Source: a virus
IMG/VR virus record: IMGVR_UViG_3300010375_000029
Coordinates: 1-42,797 of that record
Direction: 5' to 3' (one strand)
Length of the DNA stretch: 42,797 bases
Both the position numbers and the translations under genes were made by a program. The notes below the pieces were generated by a model. It was not told the origin of the DNA. It ran no database searches and saw only the letters and a list, made by a program, of their open reading frames with translations. Shown here one piece after another: positions 8,901-16,800 of this stretch. Position 1 is the stretch's first letter. The number at the start of each line of letters is the position of its first letter.

Positions 8901-9186
8901 GGTCTGCGATCAGATTGGCCCAGGTGCCGTAATAGGTCCATTGATCGTATTTTCCGCCCTTGGTCTTGCGCTGGCGATAGACCTCCTTCATCGGCTCGGC
9001 GAAGAAGATCGGGCAGCCGTCCGACCGCACCAGGCCTTCCGAATAGTTGAGCGGCGTGCCGTAATCGGCGAGGCTGACATTGAGATCGTCGAGGCGCTGG
9101 CCCTCAATCTTCCGCGTCGCCTGCATTGCCATCTGGCCCGCAGTCAACACCGCGGTGAGCGCCAGGCTGACTGGGTCGATACTCAT
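5953..9186 (-). CDS. GTA g15-like tail tip protein (host specificity)
   Basis: At 1077 residues this is the largest tail-tip gene. It follows DUF2460, DUF2163 and NlpC/P60 genes in the same order as Rhodobacter GTA g12-g15, where g15 forms the tail tip (megatron). The N-terminus has a hydrophobic Ala-rich stretch. Residues about 205-500 look like an inserted beta-propeller-type region with recurring units (NDGTIYGI, SYGDVWVCG, ADGKFFVFWG). The region around 570-780 matches the hub fold, and the C-terminus has fibronectin-like beta segments. The ATG at 9186 overlaps the previous stop (ATGA), which decides the start. Confidence 0.85.
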   Translation of the reverse strand: MSIDPVSLALTAVLTAGQMAMQATRKIEGQRLDDLNVSLADYGTPLNYSEGLVRSDGCPIFFAEPMKEVYRQRKTKGGKYDQWTYYGTWANLIADQRIAAVTRMWMDKHLVYDVTGAGPITPFSIADGFNIADSIRFYLGTEDQDPDPRMLATVDAKYGTGSCPAYLGVAYGMLVDIPTEKFGNRVPQTAYEWVTEAQPHYPYESKDGRLGSVTFSPDRSRMLSTYGDAYTMWDCASRTPMLSGHFPEAISAPTIANDGTIYGISGDAFSGSAITAFTPDGLALVGSTPLAALYQAELGVYADGNGREHVVTFPLAFITYFYTWTLDGLGSPVLTDTTDIGDLSGWTPRGACTDSYGDVWVCGSYAGFFSAYDDLFLYRLVDTGARPGSIGFVHLNHGHFDNGASTEVVHADGKFFVFWGHYRMIAIDDVTMTIVGDVAISDNVGGGGALNLRNAKPGSTSVWIGFSEIRLTDGSTIRTVDPYDWKTEDSYIGPVYDLVNNALTSTPQYSDFVTWRYLDRVAASTVTLQSVVERVTELVGLDLANIDASALDQEIRGYLWTRGSGKDILDPLLDAYDSFVRPHDFGLEFRKKGDAPSGTFATPMFVRQNDVRYKVTITQDTDLPRYLNFTFADADADHQTNAVTAQRTADAVDTSRDAAINMTTLVLQADEAKQLADRWFRRQWFESTMVENAVTMRELALEPGDVRTIDLDGNQATYRLTSTLIGADGVIACKSVRDDPSLADLSGASGAPMDGRADSVIMVGVIAKGFVLDIPLITDADNSVNPLLYYAAGPYAAGSWPGATIYEATDGEYSLQFATVASVMAATWGYATDALGSANPWLWDRGNSVNIVLKNGMLLSTTEAACNATPTANLAILGDEIFQFTTATLETDGSYTLSGLKRGRRGTEWAVGDHAAGQPFLLLDRVGNVDMGASDLGTDLSFKAVTGGRDTTSAFPIPVAFTGASLKPYAPAQVDAVKDPGTGDWTIDWVRRSRTGGAWTSGTSIPLGEASEQYEVDILNGSGAVVRTYSGLTSPTVTYDAADQAADGGDVAEGDLYVAIYQISASVDRGFPATASF

Positions 9187-9605
9187 GGTTCGATCCCCCG
9201 CCATGTCCAGACGCTGTGGATCGCGTCACGCCAGACGCGACCCATCGGGACTTCGAGCACGCAATCGCAGCCAGTCGTGGCATGCATCATCCGGCCGTCG
9301 CCCATGTAGAGCGCCAGGTGCTGCGCCTTCCCCTTGATTTTCATCAGCATCACGTCGGCTGGGCGCAAGTCATCTGCGCGATCGAACAACGTTCGCATCC
9401 CTTCGCGCAGCAGCCGCGTGTCGACCAAGTCGTAATTGGCGATGCGCGCATAGGAGCTTTCGGCCTCCGGCAATCCGAGTTCACGCGCGACACCCCAGAT
9501 GAAACCCTTGCAGTCGCAGCCGACGCCCTTGACCGACGCCTGCCAGCGGATCGGTGTGCGATCCCATGACCGCGCCTCGGCAAGGATGTCGTCACGCAGC
9601 AGCAT
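9183..9605 (-). CDS. NlpC/P60 tail peptidase (GTA g14-like)
   Basis: This 140-residue cysteine peptidase has the NlpC/P60 nucleophile in CDCKGFIWG and the histidine in AQHLALYMG, followed by MMHATTG. In GTA and related siphoviruses this protein sits in the tail tip and cuts peptide cross-links in peptidoglycan during DNA entry. The start at 9605 overlaps the end of the DUF2163 gene, and its stop overlaps the g15-like start. Its length is normal for the phage form. Confidence 0.9.
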   Translation of the reverse strand: MLLRDDILAEARSWDRTPIRWQASVKGVGCDCKGFIWGVARELGLPEAESSYARIANYDLVDTRLLREGMRTLFDRADDLRPADVMLMKIKGKAQHLALYMGDGRMMHATTGCDCVLEVPMGRVWRDAIHSVWTWRGIEP

Positions 9606-10458
9606 CGCCGGGCACCTGAGATTTGAGGACCTGGTCGGACCCCGGCACTTCGGGAAAGCCGCGGAACCGCCGGCCGTTCGCGAAGATGTCGCGGCAGGCG
9701 GCACGGAACTTGGGACAGCCTTGGCTGACAGTCAGCGCGTCACCGATCGCGGGGACGTCAGCCAGCGCCATGAAGGTGATGATAGCGCCCGCCGCGCTCC
9801 AATCGTGGATTTCCATCGCGGGCGTGCCCGCGAGCGCGCCGCTGGTGAAAACGACCTTGCCGGCATTGAAGAAGTCGTCGGCATAATCGCCGGTGAACGA
9901 CACGGTGAACCGCATGGGATCGGTCGCCGCCGAAATCACGGCGTCGATGCTGACGAACGACGCGCCGCACCGCGCATCGCCAAGGTCGGCGTTGCACATC
10001 GGGGTCAGAATGCGCCCGATCGTCTGGTTGTAGCGGTCGAGATCGTTGCGGATGGTGAAGACGAACTTGCCGCCTTCCGGCCGCGCCTCGCCGACATTGC
10101 CCGCCATCAGCTTGAGCGCGCCGAAGCTGAGGTTCTTCCAATTGACCTCGAACAAGCGTGCGCGGGCGCGGTTGAACCGGCGACCGAGCAGGGCGTCCAG
10201 CGTCACGGTATCGGCGATCGGCCCGCTGACGTCGTAATTGTCGGTATCGAACCCGGTCGACAGCGATACCGCGCCGGGCATGATGCCGGTTTCCGGACTG
10301 TAGAGGATCGCGCCATCGCCCAGGTCGAACAGGATCGCCCGATCATGCGTGGTGATGCCGATGCTGGTGCCATCGAGCAGGTCGAGGCGCAGCATGCGCG
10401 CGCGGGTATGCGCCGACCCCGCCAGGTGCGTGGCCATGCTGCTGCTCAGCGTGCGCAT
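9592..10458 (-). CDS. DUF2163 tail hub protein (GTA g13-like)
   Basis: The 288-residue protein matches the DUF2163/phage_BR0599 tail family: an N-terminal HLAGSAHTRARMLRLDL segment, a DVSG/ALLGRRFNRARARLF middle, and a Cys-containing C-terminus (PMCNADLGDARCG, GCPKFRAACRDIFANGRRFRG). In GTA the homologue (g13) joins the distal tail ring to the tip. I chose the ATG at 10458, which has GGGGG about 10 bp upstream; an in-frame GTG lies at 10479. It overlaps the small membrane ORF upstream and the peptidase downstream. Confidence 0.9.
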   Translation of the reverse strand: MRTLSSSMATHLAGSAHTRARMLRLDLLDGTSIGITTHDRAILFDLGDGAILYSPETGIMPGAVSLSTGFDTDNYDVSGPIADTVTLDALLGRRFNRARARLFEVNWKNLSFGALKLMAGNVGEARPEGGKFVFTIRNDLDRYNQTIGRILTPMCNADLGDARCGASFVSIDAVISAATDPMRFTVSFTGDYADDFFNAGKVVFTSGALAGTPAMEIHDWSAAGAIITFMALADVPAIGDALTVSQGCPKFRAACRDIFANGRRFRGFPEVPGSDQVLKSQVPGDAAA

Positions 10459-10574
10459 CGAGACAGCCCCCATAGCCACGCTGACGACGGCTCACCTAAG
10501 AAAGCAAGCGACCACGAGGCGGCCAGTCCGCAGACAAGGATTAGGGCGAGCAGGGCCCAGCGAGCGGCGCTCAC
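10446..10574 (-). CDS. 42-residue single-span membrane protein
   Basis: A GTG start at 10574 overlaps the stop of the DUF2460 gene (GTGA), and the frame ends 13 bp inside the DUF2163 gene. The product starts MSAARWALLALILVCGLAAS, a clear membrane segment, and ends in a short Trp-rich tail. Tight coupling on both sides favours a real gene. The function is unknown; it could equally be a chance frame in a GC-rich overlap. Confidence 0.45.
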   Translation of the reverse strand: MSAARWALLALILVCGLAASWSLAFLGEPSSAWLWGLSRCAR

Positions 10575-11173
10575 AGCTCGCGCACTTCCTTGATCGTCAT
10601 CGTTTCGATGTGCTTGAGGCGCCCGTCGAGCGCGGTGACGGTACGCACGCTGTCGAACCGCGCCGGGATATCGAATTCGCCGGTGACGGCGATCTTGACC
10701 CCATTGGCTGGCGCCGCAGTGAAGGTGACGATGCCGGTATCGTAATCGACGGCATAGCCGGTGCTCTGCAGCGCGCCGTTCTTGAATATCTGGACGGGAT
10801 CGACCGGGCGGGTGATCGCCCTGCCTTCGGTGAAGCCATCGATCGTCCAGGCCTGGGTGATCTGGAAGGACGTGGTCGACCCGTCGCCTTCGCCGATCAC
10901 CTCGCCATCGAGCTGGTAATCGGTGAAGTCGCGGAAGCGCCAGGTGCGTAACGATTTGCGCGCTACCTTGTAGAGCGCCTTGACCGCTTCCTGAACGGCG
11001 TCGCCGGCGCGCGCCGCGGGAAAGGAGATGTCGAACTGGCGCAGGCTCTGCGACGCGCGCGCATTGCGCGTCTCGAACCCGCCATCGCTCGTGACGATCT
11101 CGATATCGTCGTCGTCGTGCAGCTGCGCGCCGAGTTCGACCTGCAGGGGCAGGCGCTGATTGAGGAAGTCCAT
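10571..11173 (-). CDS. DUF2460 distal tail protein (GTA g12-like)
   Basis: This 200-residue protein shows the DUF2460/TIGR02217 pattern: FDISFPAARAGDAVQEAVKALY, FRDFTDYQLDGEVIGEGDG, and the C-terminal FDSVRTVTALDG and I-EVREL end. In GTA the homologue is the distal tail ring on which the hub and tip assemble. The ATG shares a base with the tape measure stop (TGATG), so translation is probably coupled. Confidence 0.92.
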   Translation of the reverse strand: MDFLNQRLPLQVELGAQLHDDDDIEIVTSDGGFETRNARASQSLRQFDISFPAARAGDAVQEAVKALYKVARKSLRTWRFRDFTDYQLDGEVIGEGDGSTTSFQITQAWTIDGFTEGRAITRPVDPVQIFKNGALQSTGYAVDYDTGIVTFTAAPANGVKIAVTGEFDIPARFDSVRTVTALDGRLKHIETMTIKEVREL

Positions 11174-13929
11174 CAGTAGCCCTGCTTGCTGGTCTTGGCG
11201 AGTTCGCGCTGATAGACCGCCGCCGCCTGACGAGCGGCGACCCGTGCGTCGCGTTCGTTGGTGACGCCGGGGAAGTGGAAGTGGACCGGCCCCATGCCTG
11301 GCTGGCCGTTATTGTTCGCGGCCATGCGCGCCAGGCGCAGGCTGGTGCCGTGCGGGACGATGGTGCCGGGAACGTCTGGGACGAACAGCTCGCGCCCGCG
11401 CTCGCCGACCCAGGACGGCATGCCGAGCGGAGGCCGGCCGCCCTCCGCGAACCCGCCGGGATGGAACGCTGCTCCGGCCATACTGCCCCCATGGCCGCCG
11501 AATATCTTCATCCCGTGGCCGCCAATGCTGCCCGCCACCATCGTGCCGATCGACAGCAGGCCTTGCAGGAAACCGCCGCCGCCGCCTGAGACATTCCCGC
11601 CAAGTAGGGAAAGCAGGCTGCTGCCGAATTGAGAAAGAGCGGGCACCTGGGCGTTGAGCGCGGCCGTCGCCGACGATGCGGAGGAACTGAGCGACGACAG
11701 GCTGTCGCTTACGGCCGACTGGTCGAATGGGTTTTCCATGATGACGCCGTCATAATTGCCGACGGCGCTACCGATGCCACCGCCGAGCGACGCGGGTGCC
11801 AGCGGGTCCATCGTGACGCTGCCCGTCGACAACCGGGCGAGCGCGGCCGCCGCGGCGTCCACGGCCGTGGCGAAGTTGGTGAGCTTGGCAACGCCGACCT
11901 GAGCAGCGGCCGCCAGCGCGCGATTGGTCTCCGCCTGGCTCAGCCCGTTCGGCCCCGCATTGGTATGGAACAGCTTTTCCGACAGCGGACCCGAGATCTT
12001 GTTGCGCACGAAATCTTCGAGCGGATCGAGGATGAACGCTTTCTGGAAGGTCTGCGCCAGACCGCCGACCAGGTCCTTCAGCGACTCCATGACATTCTTG
12101 CCCTGGAGCAGATCCTGGACGCCGCTGCTGATCGACGCGGCGAAGCTGTCGGCGAATTCCTGCGTGCGGCTGATCAGCCGGTTGGCGGCATCGACAATGA
12201 CTTGCTGTTGGCGCTCCAGCACATCGCCCTGGCTTTGCGGGAGCGCGTTGACGAACTGGCCGAGCGGGCCGGCATTGGCCTTGCGCGCCGCGTCGCGACG
12301 GGCATCGGCAAGATCGCCGAGCGCATCTAGACTCTGCTTGGCGAGTTTCTTTTCCTGATCGCTGGCAGTCTGGCTGTCGATGATCTGCTGGAGCTTCAAC
12401 CGCTGGTTGGTTTGATCCAGCGTGATCAATTGCAATTCGATCGCGAGCCGCTCCGCAGCGGTGCGCGCCATGGCTTCCAGCGACTGCAACAGGTCGCGGC
12501 TGTTGTCGTTCGCCGCTGTCAGCAGCTCGACGGCGTTCTTCGCCTGCTGGTCGAGCATCTGGTTCTTGAGGGTGATTTCCTTCTGCGCCTCGACCTGCTG
12601 GGCGACGCCGATCAATTCGCCGAGATGGGCGGCGACGATCTTGTTGGTGACCGCCTTCTTGCGCAGGTTAGCCTCGACCTGGTCCTCTTCGGACTTCGCG
12701 ATGAGAAGGTCGTTCCGGTATTGCGCGTCGACCGACGACAGATTGGCTCGCGCCGCCTGCAATAGCTGCGTGTTGAGCTGGGCCAGCTGCTGCTGATATT
12801 CCTCGAGTTCGGGCTTGGCAGCGGTCTTGGGGCTGGGTGTGGCCTTGAAGTTCGGCAATTCCGTGCCAGGCGGTCGGGTCGTGACGGCGTTGGGATCGCC
12901 CAGCCCGAAATAAGCGCGGGTCGACGGCTTCATCGCCGCGATGGCCTTGGCACGCGCCGCGCCTGGAAGCGCGTCCAGCTTGTCGAGCAATTGGTTGCGC
13001 GCCAGGCCCTGGCGATTCGCCCGGAGAACGCTCTCGTTCTCCTTGATGTCGACCATCGGATAATAGCCGCGATCCTTGATCGCCTTCTCGATATTGAACT
13101 TCTGGCCAAGTTCCTCCATCCAGCGCAGAGCGCGCGGGATTGTAGAAATCAATGTCTCCAGAGAGTTAGCGAACTCGTAGATTTGAGCGATGTTGTTGGC
13201 CAGTGACTTGGCAAAACTCTGCTCAAGCACCCACTTGACCTCGCCGATTTTGTCGGCCGCCTTGTCGGCGTTCTTGATCTCGTCTTCGCTCAGCACGACG
13301 CCGAGTTCTTCGAGATGCTTCTTGAGCGAATCGACCTCGCCAGATCCACCCGCCAGCAGCGTATCGAGTTGCTGGCCGGCTTTGCCGAACAGCGCCACCT
13401 CGACGGCCGCGCGCTGGGCAGGGCTGGTGATCGCGTCGAACTTCTTGGTGATCTCCGGGATCACGTCGCCGGCGGTTTTGAGGTTGCCGCTGCTATCGCG
13501 GATGGAGATGCCCAGCGCCTTGAACGCATCCAGCGGAGCGTTGGCCCCGACCGAGGCGTCACCCAGCGAGCGGGTGAGCTTTTGCAGCCCCTTGTCGAGC
13601 GTAGCCTGCTCGATACCCGCCTGCGCCGCGACCTGACGGTAGATTTGCAGCTCGGCGGAATTGACGCCGAGCTGCTGCGCGGCTTCGCCGAGCGAGCCGG
13701 CATATTCCAGCACGCGCGCCGCGCCTTCCGCCAGTTCCTTGCCGACCTCGATGATCACCCCGGTGATCGCGGCGCTCTTCAATGCGGAAAAGCCAGCTGC
13801 GATCGACTGCAGCGACTTATTCATCCGCGCCGCGTTTGAGTTCAGGTTGGCCGCGGCCTTCTCGATATTGGCGTTGAACGCCGCCGTCTGGGCGATGAAG
13901 TCGACGACGATCGAACCGACGGCGGCCAT
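11173..13929 (-). CDS. tail length tape measure protein
   Basis: The 918-residue protein sets tail length and is ejected with the DNA. The N-terminus is helical (FIAQTAAFNANIEKAAANL). A tape-measure core follows (GVNSAELQIYRQVAAQAGI, FGKAGQQLDTLLAGG), then long coiled coils (about 380-560) and a Gly-rich hydrophobic stretch (about 770-830). The C-terminus has the familiar GFAEGGRPP...GERGRELFVP sequence. It is several times longer than the tape measure of Rhodobacter GTA. By the usual rule of about 0.15 nm per residue the tail would be near 140 nm (inference). A GAGGAAG site precedes the ATG. Confidence 0.95.
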   Translation of the reverse strand: MAAVGSIVVDFIAQTAAFNANIEKAAANLNSNAARMNKSLQSIAAGFSALKSAAITGVIIEVGKELAEGAARVLEYAGSLGEAAQQLGVNSAELQIYRQVAAQAGIEQATLDKGLQKLTRSLGDASVGANAPLDAFKALGISIRDSSGNLKTAGDVIPEITKKFDAITSPAQRAAVEVALFGKAGQQLDTLLAGGSGEVDSLKKHLEELGVVLSEDEIKNADKAADKIGEVKWVLEQSFAKSLANNIAQIYEFANSLETLISTIPRALRWMEELGQKFNIEKAIKDRGYYPMVDIKENESVLRANRQGLARNQLLDKLDALPGAARAKAIAAMKPSTRAYFGLGDPNAVTTRPPGTELPNFKATPSPKTAAKPELEEYQQQLAQLNTQLLQAARANLSSVDAQYRNDLLIAKSEEDQVEANLRKKAVTNKIVAAHLGELIGVAQQVEAQKEITLKNQMLDQQAKNAVELLTAANDNSRDLLQSLEAMARTAAERLAIELQLITLDQTNQRLKLQQIIDSQTASDQEKKLAKQSLDALGDLADARRDAARKANAGPLGQFVNALPQSQGDVLERQQQVIVDAANRLISRTQEFADSFAASISSGVQDLLQGKNVMESLKDLVGGLAQTFQKAFILDPLEDFVRNKISGPLSEKLFHTNAGPNGLSQAETNRALAAAAQVGVAKLTNFATAVDAAAAALARLSTGSVTMDPLAPASLGGGIGSAVGNYDGVIMENPFDQSAVSDSLSSLSSSASSATAALNAQVPALSQFGSSLLSLLGGNVSGGGGGFLQGLLSIGTMVAGSIGGHGMKIFGGHGGSMAGAAFHPGGFAEGGRPPLGMPSWVGERGRELFVPDVPGTIVPHGTSLRLARMAANNNGQPGMGPVHFHFPGVTNERDARVAARQAAAVYQRELAKTSKQGY

Positions 13930-13930
13930 G

Positions 13931-14583
13931 TCATTCTTCCTCGTTACGGTTGCTTCTGGCCGCCGCGCGATCGAGCGTGGCGTCCCATCGGGCCCATTGT
14001 TCTTCCTCCGTCTCTGGCACCCTCAACCGGGTGTCGGAGAAGAGGACGATGTCATCGAGCGGGGGCGGGTTCTTGCATTGGATGGCGATCAGCTGGGCAG
14101 TGCGCAGATCGGCGCGCTCATCGCCCCAGGGGGCGATGCCGTAAAAAGCCAGCCACTCGACATATTCGGCATAGGACAGCCGCTGTTCGAGTTCGGCGAC
14201 CGTGCAATGAAGGGCGAGCGCTAGTCGGAAACGGAAGCGTCGTTCGGCGCTTCCGATGAGCCGTTTTTTGCCTCTTCCTTCGACGTGTCGAGCAGGCCGT
14301 TATGGAGCAGCGCGGCCTTGGCGATGCGGCTCATTACGTCCGCCGGAAAACCCGCCAGGACGTCCGCATCCGCGTCGGTGAACAGGCGGGTTCCGTCTGC
14401 CGCGCAACAACAGCGGATGGCGATGAGGACATTGCTGCGCGAGCCAGCTCCGCCAAGCGAAGTCAGCCCGTCAGCTTCGCTTACAGTCAGCCTGGCAAGA
14501 CCGATCTCCCCACCCAGCTCGGGCACGTCGATCGTGTCGATGCGCGTGTCGACAAAGGCGAGTATCTGTTTCCTGGTCAGCAT
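13931..14583 (-). CDS. tail assembly chaperone, -1 frameshift product (G-T type)
   Basis: Slippage at A_AAA_AAC (14269-14263) would join residues 1-107 of the upstream chaperone to an open -1 frame of 110 codons ending at 13931. The -1 frame stays open through the zero-frame stop. It encodes a conserved-looking domain (HCTVAELEQRLSYAEYVEWL, then FYGIAPWGDERADLRTAQLIA) like the T domain of tail chaperones (DUF4035-type). It has no suitable start of its own. It ends 2 bp before the tape measure start. By analogy with lambda G/GT, the longer product binds the tape measure during tail assembly. The predicted length is 217 residues. Confidence 0.88.
14221..14583 (-). CDS. tail assembly chaperone (GTA gp10-like, G protein)
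   Basis: This 120-residue protein begins MLTRKQILAFVDTRIDTIDV and includes LTVSEADGL, the pattern of the short tail assembly chaperone in HK97-like and GTA-like tails. It lies between the tail tube and tape measure genes, as expected. The normal stop at 14221 gives the short form; a -1 slip near its end makes the longer chaperone. Confidence 0.85.
   Translation of the reverse strand: MLTRKQILAFVDTRIDTIDVPELGGEIGLARLTVSEADGLTSLGGAGSRSNVLIAIRCCCAADGTRLFTDADADVLAGFPADVMSRIAKAALLHNGLLDTSKEEAKNGSSEAPNDASVSD
14263..14269 (-). promoter_or_regulatory. programmed -1 ribosomal frameshift site A_AAA_AAC
   Basis: In the zero frame the codons read GCA AAA AAC, which gives the X_XXY_YYZ heptamer A AAA AAC, one of the strongest bacterial -1 slippery sequences. 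It lies 14 codons before the zero-frame stop, in the gene pair where such a site is expected. Confidence 0.88.
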
Positions 14584-14586
14584 CGG

Positions 14587-15018
14587 TCAGGCCTTGAGAA
14601 TCGCGCCGCTGATCCCGAAGGTGGCCGAGAACGGCACCTTGGCATCGACGCCCATTTCGAAGTCGGTGAACTTGAGCACCACGGCCATGAAGTAGCGGAC
14701 CGAGCCGTCGGAGCGCGTAATCTTGACCCAGCGCAGCTCCTGCGCGTTCTTGGCCGCTTCCATCTCGTCCTGGCCGTTGTCGGTATCGAGGGCATTGCCC
14801 GAGACCTCGATATCGCCGTTGTCGGGAATGCCCATCAGAAATTCCTTGGCCACGCTTTCGAGGTGCGTGGTATCGATCTTCTGTGCGGTCCCGCTCGGCG
14901 GGCCGATATTCGAGACTTGGCCGACCTTGACGAACGCCGCCGATCCATAAGCGGTCGTCTCCGCATCATCCGACGAGATGTGCAGGGTCGTACCCTTCGC
15001 CTTAAGCGGAATGCCCAT
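14587..15018 (-). CDS. major tail tube protein
   Basis: This 143-residue protein matches the siphovirus tail tube pattern: an N-terminal KAKGTTLHIS strand, KVGQVSNIGPPSGTAQKIDT, HLESVAKEFLMGIPDNGDIEV, and a C-terminal FSATFGISGAI strand. It polymerises into the hollow tail. It is placed directly before the chaperone pair and after the tail terminator. Confidence 0.9.
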   Translation of the reverse strand: MGIPLKAKGTTLHISSDDAETTAYGSAAFVKVGQVSNIGPPSGTAQKIDTTHLESVAKEFLMGIPDNGDIEVSGNALDTDNGQDEMEAAKNAQELRWVKITRSDGSVRYFMAVVLKFTDFEMGVDAKVPFSATFGISGAILKA

Positions 15019-15021
15019 TTC

Positions 15022-15426
15022 TTAGCTCCTTAGGTAGGTGAGGAAGTAATCTTGCGAGCAGCCGAAATTCCGAGTTGTCTCGTCCAGCGTCGGCCCGCGC
15101 TGATCCTGAAAGCTTGCCGTGAAAGAGAGTCCTGCAGCGGCGATGGGCACGCTTGGCGTCGGGCACAGAAAGGCGCGGATCGCCTCGGCGATCTCCTGCG
15201 CCTCGTCGGCGTCCGGCGACCAGGTATCGACTTGGAACCGCGGCCATTCGAGGGTCGCGTCGCCGTCGAGATACTCCGCGCCGCTCGTCGTGATGCGTTG
15301 ATAGGTGACGTAAGGATAGGGAACCTTCTGCCGCCCACCGATGGGAAAGAAGCGATCGCCGATCCGCGCGGCGATGGTTTCCTCGCCAATCACCGCCGCG
15401 ACCAGCGCGGCTTCGAGCGTCGCCAT
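15022..15426 (-). CDS. DUF3168 tail terminator (GTA g8-like)
   Basis: This 134-residue protein has the DUF3168 signature: ALVAAVIGEETIAARIGDRF, PYPYVTYQRI and a DTWSPDADEAQEIAEAIRAF helix. The family caps the head-proximal end of siphovirus tails. The ATG shares a base with the stop of the gp10-like gene (TGATG) and the stop lies 3 bp before the tail tube start. Confidence 0.88.
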   Translation of the reverse strand: MATLEAALVAAVIGEETIAARIGDRFFPIGGRQKVPYPYVTYQRITTSGAEYLDGDATLEWPRFQVDTWSPDADEAQEIAEAIRAFLCPTPSVPIAAAGLSFTASFQDQRGPTLDETTRNFGCSQDYFLTYLRS

Positions 15427-15965
15427 CAGCCGATCTTCTTGCCGGTGACGAAGCTGGTCTTGCCGGCCGCCAGTTTAGCGGTCTCGCGGGCCAGGCCTCT
15501 AGCCGCAGCTTGGATGATCGCCGTCACCGCTGCGCCACCCGAGCTGTCGACAGCCGGGCGCATGAACGGTTCCGCCGGCATGTGCTCGGTTCCGAACTCG
15601 ACGAAATGCGCATAGCGGTTCGGCGACTTCTTGACGGGTTTCTTGGCGCCCTTCGGAACAGCTGTGACCGCGATCCGAGCGATGCCGACCTGAACGAGGG
15701 TGCCGTCCTCGATATTGCGACTGTATTTGCTCGATGTCGGCGTCGCCTTCCGGAATTTCGGCGCGGTCTTGATCGCGACTGCCTTGGCAAGTGTTCCAGT
15801 GTCGACCGATGGATTACTGCGCAGTTTCGCAACCGCGGCCTTTTTCACGACCTGCGCACCGGCGCGCATGGCATTGGTGGTGACATTGCGTGCGACGCGG
15901 TCGGGCAGTTCCTTGAGAAGGTTTTCGATCGCCTCGGCCCCGATGAGTTTGAATTGCTGCGCCAT
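15426..15965 (-). CDS. HK97 gp10-family neck protein
   Basis: The 179-residue protein has the HK97 gp10/HK022 family layout: an N-terminal helix (IENLLKELPDRVARNVTTNAM), a basic middle region, and the YAHFVEFGTEHMPAEPFMRPA motif. It is a neck or tail-completion factor. The start at 15965 overlaps the preceding stop (TGATG). Confidence 0.9.
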   Translation of the reverse strand: MAQQFKLIGAEAIENLLKELPDRVARNVTTNAMRAGAQVVKKAAVAKLRSNPSVDTGTLAKAVAIKTAPKFRKATPTSSKYSRNIEDGTLVQVGIARIAVTAVPKGAKKPVKKSPNRYAHFVEFGTEHMPAEPFMRPAVDSSGGAAVTAIIQAAARGLARETAKLAAGKTSFVTGKKIG

Positions 15966-16285
15966 CAGGCTTCTTCCCGCAATGTCCGGCAGTGGAGGTA
16001 GGTCCAGGCTTCGCGGCGCGTGCCCGTGACGGCTTCGATATCGTAGGCGACGCCGCGCCACAGGACGCGGCTGGACGTCGCAACCGGGCGGTAGCGGATC
16101 TTGAACACCGCCTTGCCCTCGGCCTCGATATCGCCCTTCAGGAATTCGCGGCCGGGCGTCTCGACCACCTTCGCCCAGGGCTCGCAATCGTAGAGCCAGC
16201 CCGGCACGTCGGCGCCCGAAGCACCGCGAACGGTCGTCGCGGTCTCGATCGTGATCCGCTGATCGAGATCGCCCGCGCCGGTCAT
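15965..16285 (-). CDS. head closure protein (SPP1 gp16-like)
   Basis: This 106-residue protein is of the phage head-tail adaptor type: N-terminal DLDQRITIE, a WAKVVETPGREFLKGD middle, FKIRYRP, and VLWRGVAYDIEAV near the end. It closes the neck after packaging. It lies in the expected place between the connector genes and the gp10-like protein, with a 1-bp overlap on each side. Confidence 0.88.
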   Translation of the reverse strand: MTGAGDLDQRITIETATTVRGASGADVPGWLYDCEPWAKVVETPGREFLKGDIEAEGKAVFKIRYRPVATSSRVLWRGVAYDIEAVTGTRREAWTYLHCRTLREEA

Positions 16286-16782
16286 CAGCCCAGGCCGACG
16301 ATCACGATCGTGCCGGTGACCGCGCTGCCGCTGCCGCTATTGGCCAGCTTGATCGTATCGGCCGTGGTGTCTGTGACGGTCCAGCCGGACGCCGAATAGT
16401 TGGACACGTGGAACACGTTGCCCGGCTTGACCGTGATCGTGGCGGTCCCGGCCGATAGCGGCCCGACAAAGGGATTGGTCCCGTTGCCATAGACCACGTC
16501 ATTGGTGTTGGTGGCATCGGCGATCAGCAGGATTTCTTTGACCTTGGAAAAGGTCAGCGCCTCGCCGAAGCGGTCGGTTAGGCTGGTCAGGTCGATGCTG
16601 AGCGAGCCCGAGGCCGCGATGCTGAAATCGTCGATATAGAGCGCGTTGGCCTGGTTGAGCCCGGTGCCGTTGGCGATCGACTTGGACAAGCTTTCATTGA
16701 GGTTGAGCGTGGCGACGCCGCCATCGCCATTGGCGGAAAGGATCCCGCGCACCTGCGCGAGCATCTGAAGGGCAATGTTCAT
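16285..16782 (-). CDS. phage structural protein of unknown role
   Basis: This 165-residue protein is rich in small residues with many short beta strands (TATITVKPGNVFHVSNYSAS, TGTIVIVGLG), suggesting a beta-sandwich. It sits inside the head-tail connector cluster, so a virion role such as decoration or a small fibre is plausible. I do not recognise a named family. Confidence 0.72.
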   Translation of the reverse strand: MNIALQMLAQVRGILSANGDGGVATLNLNESLSKSIANGTGLNQANALYIDDFSIAASGSLSIDLTSLTDRFGEALTFSKVKEILLIADATNTNDVVYGNGTNPFVGPLSAGTATITVKPGNVFHVSNYSASGWTVTDTTADTIKLANSGSGSAVTGTIVIVGLG

Positions 16783-16800
16783 GGCCGTCTCCGTGAAAAG

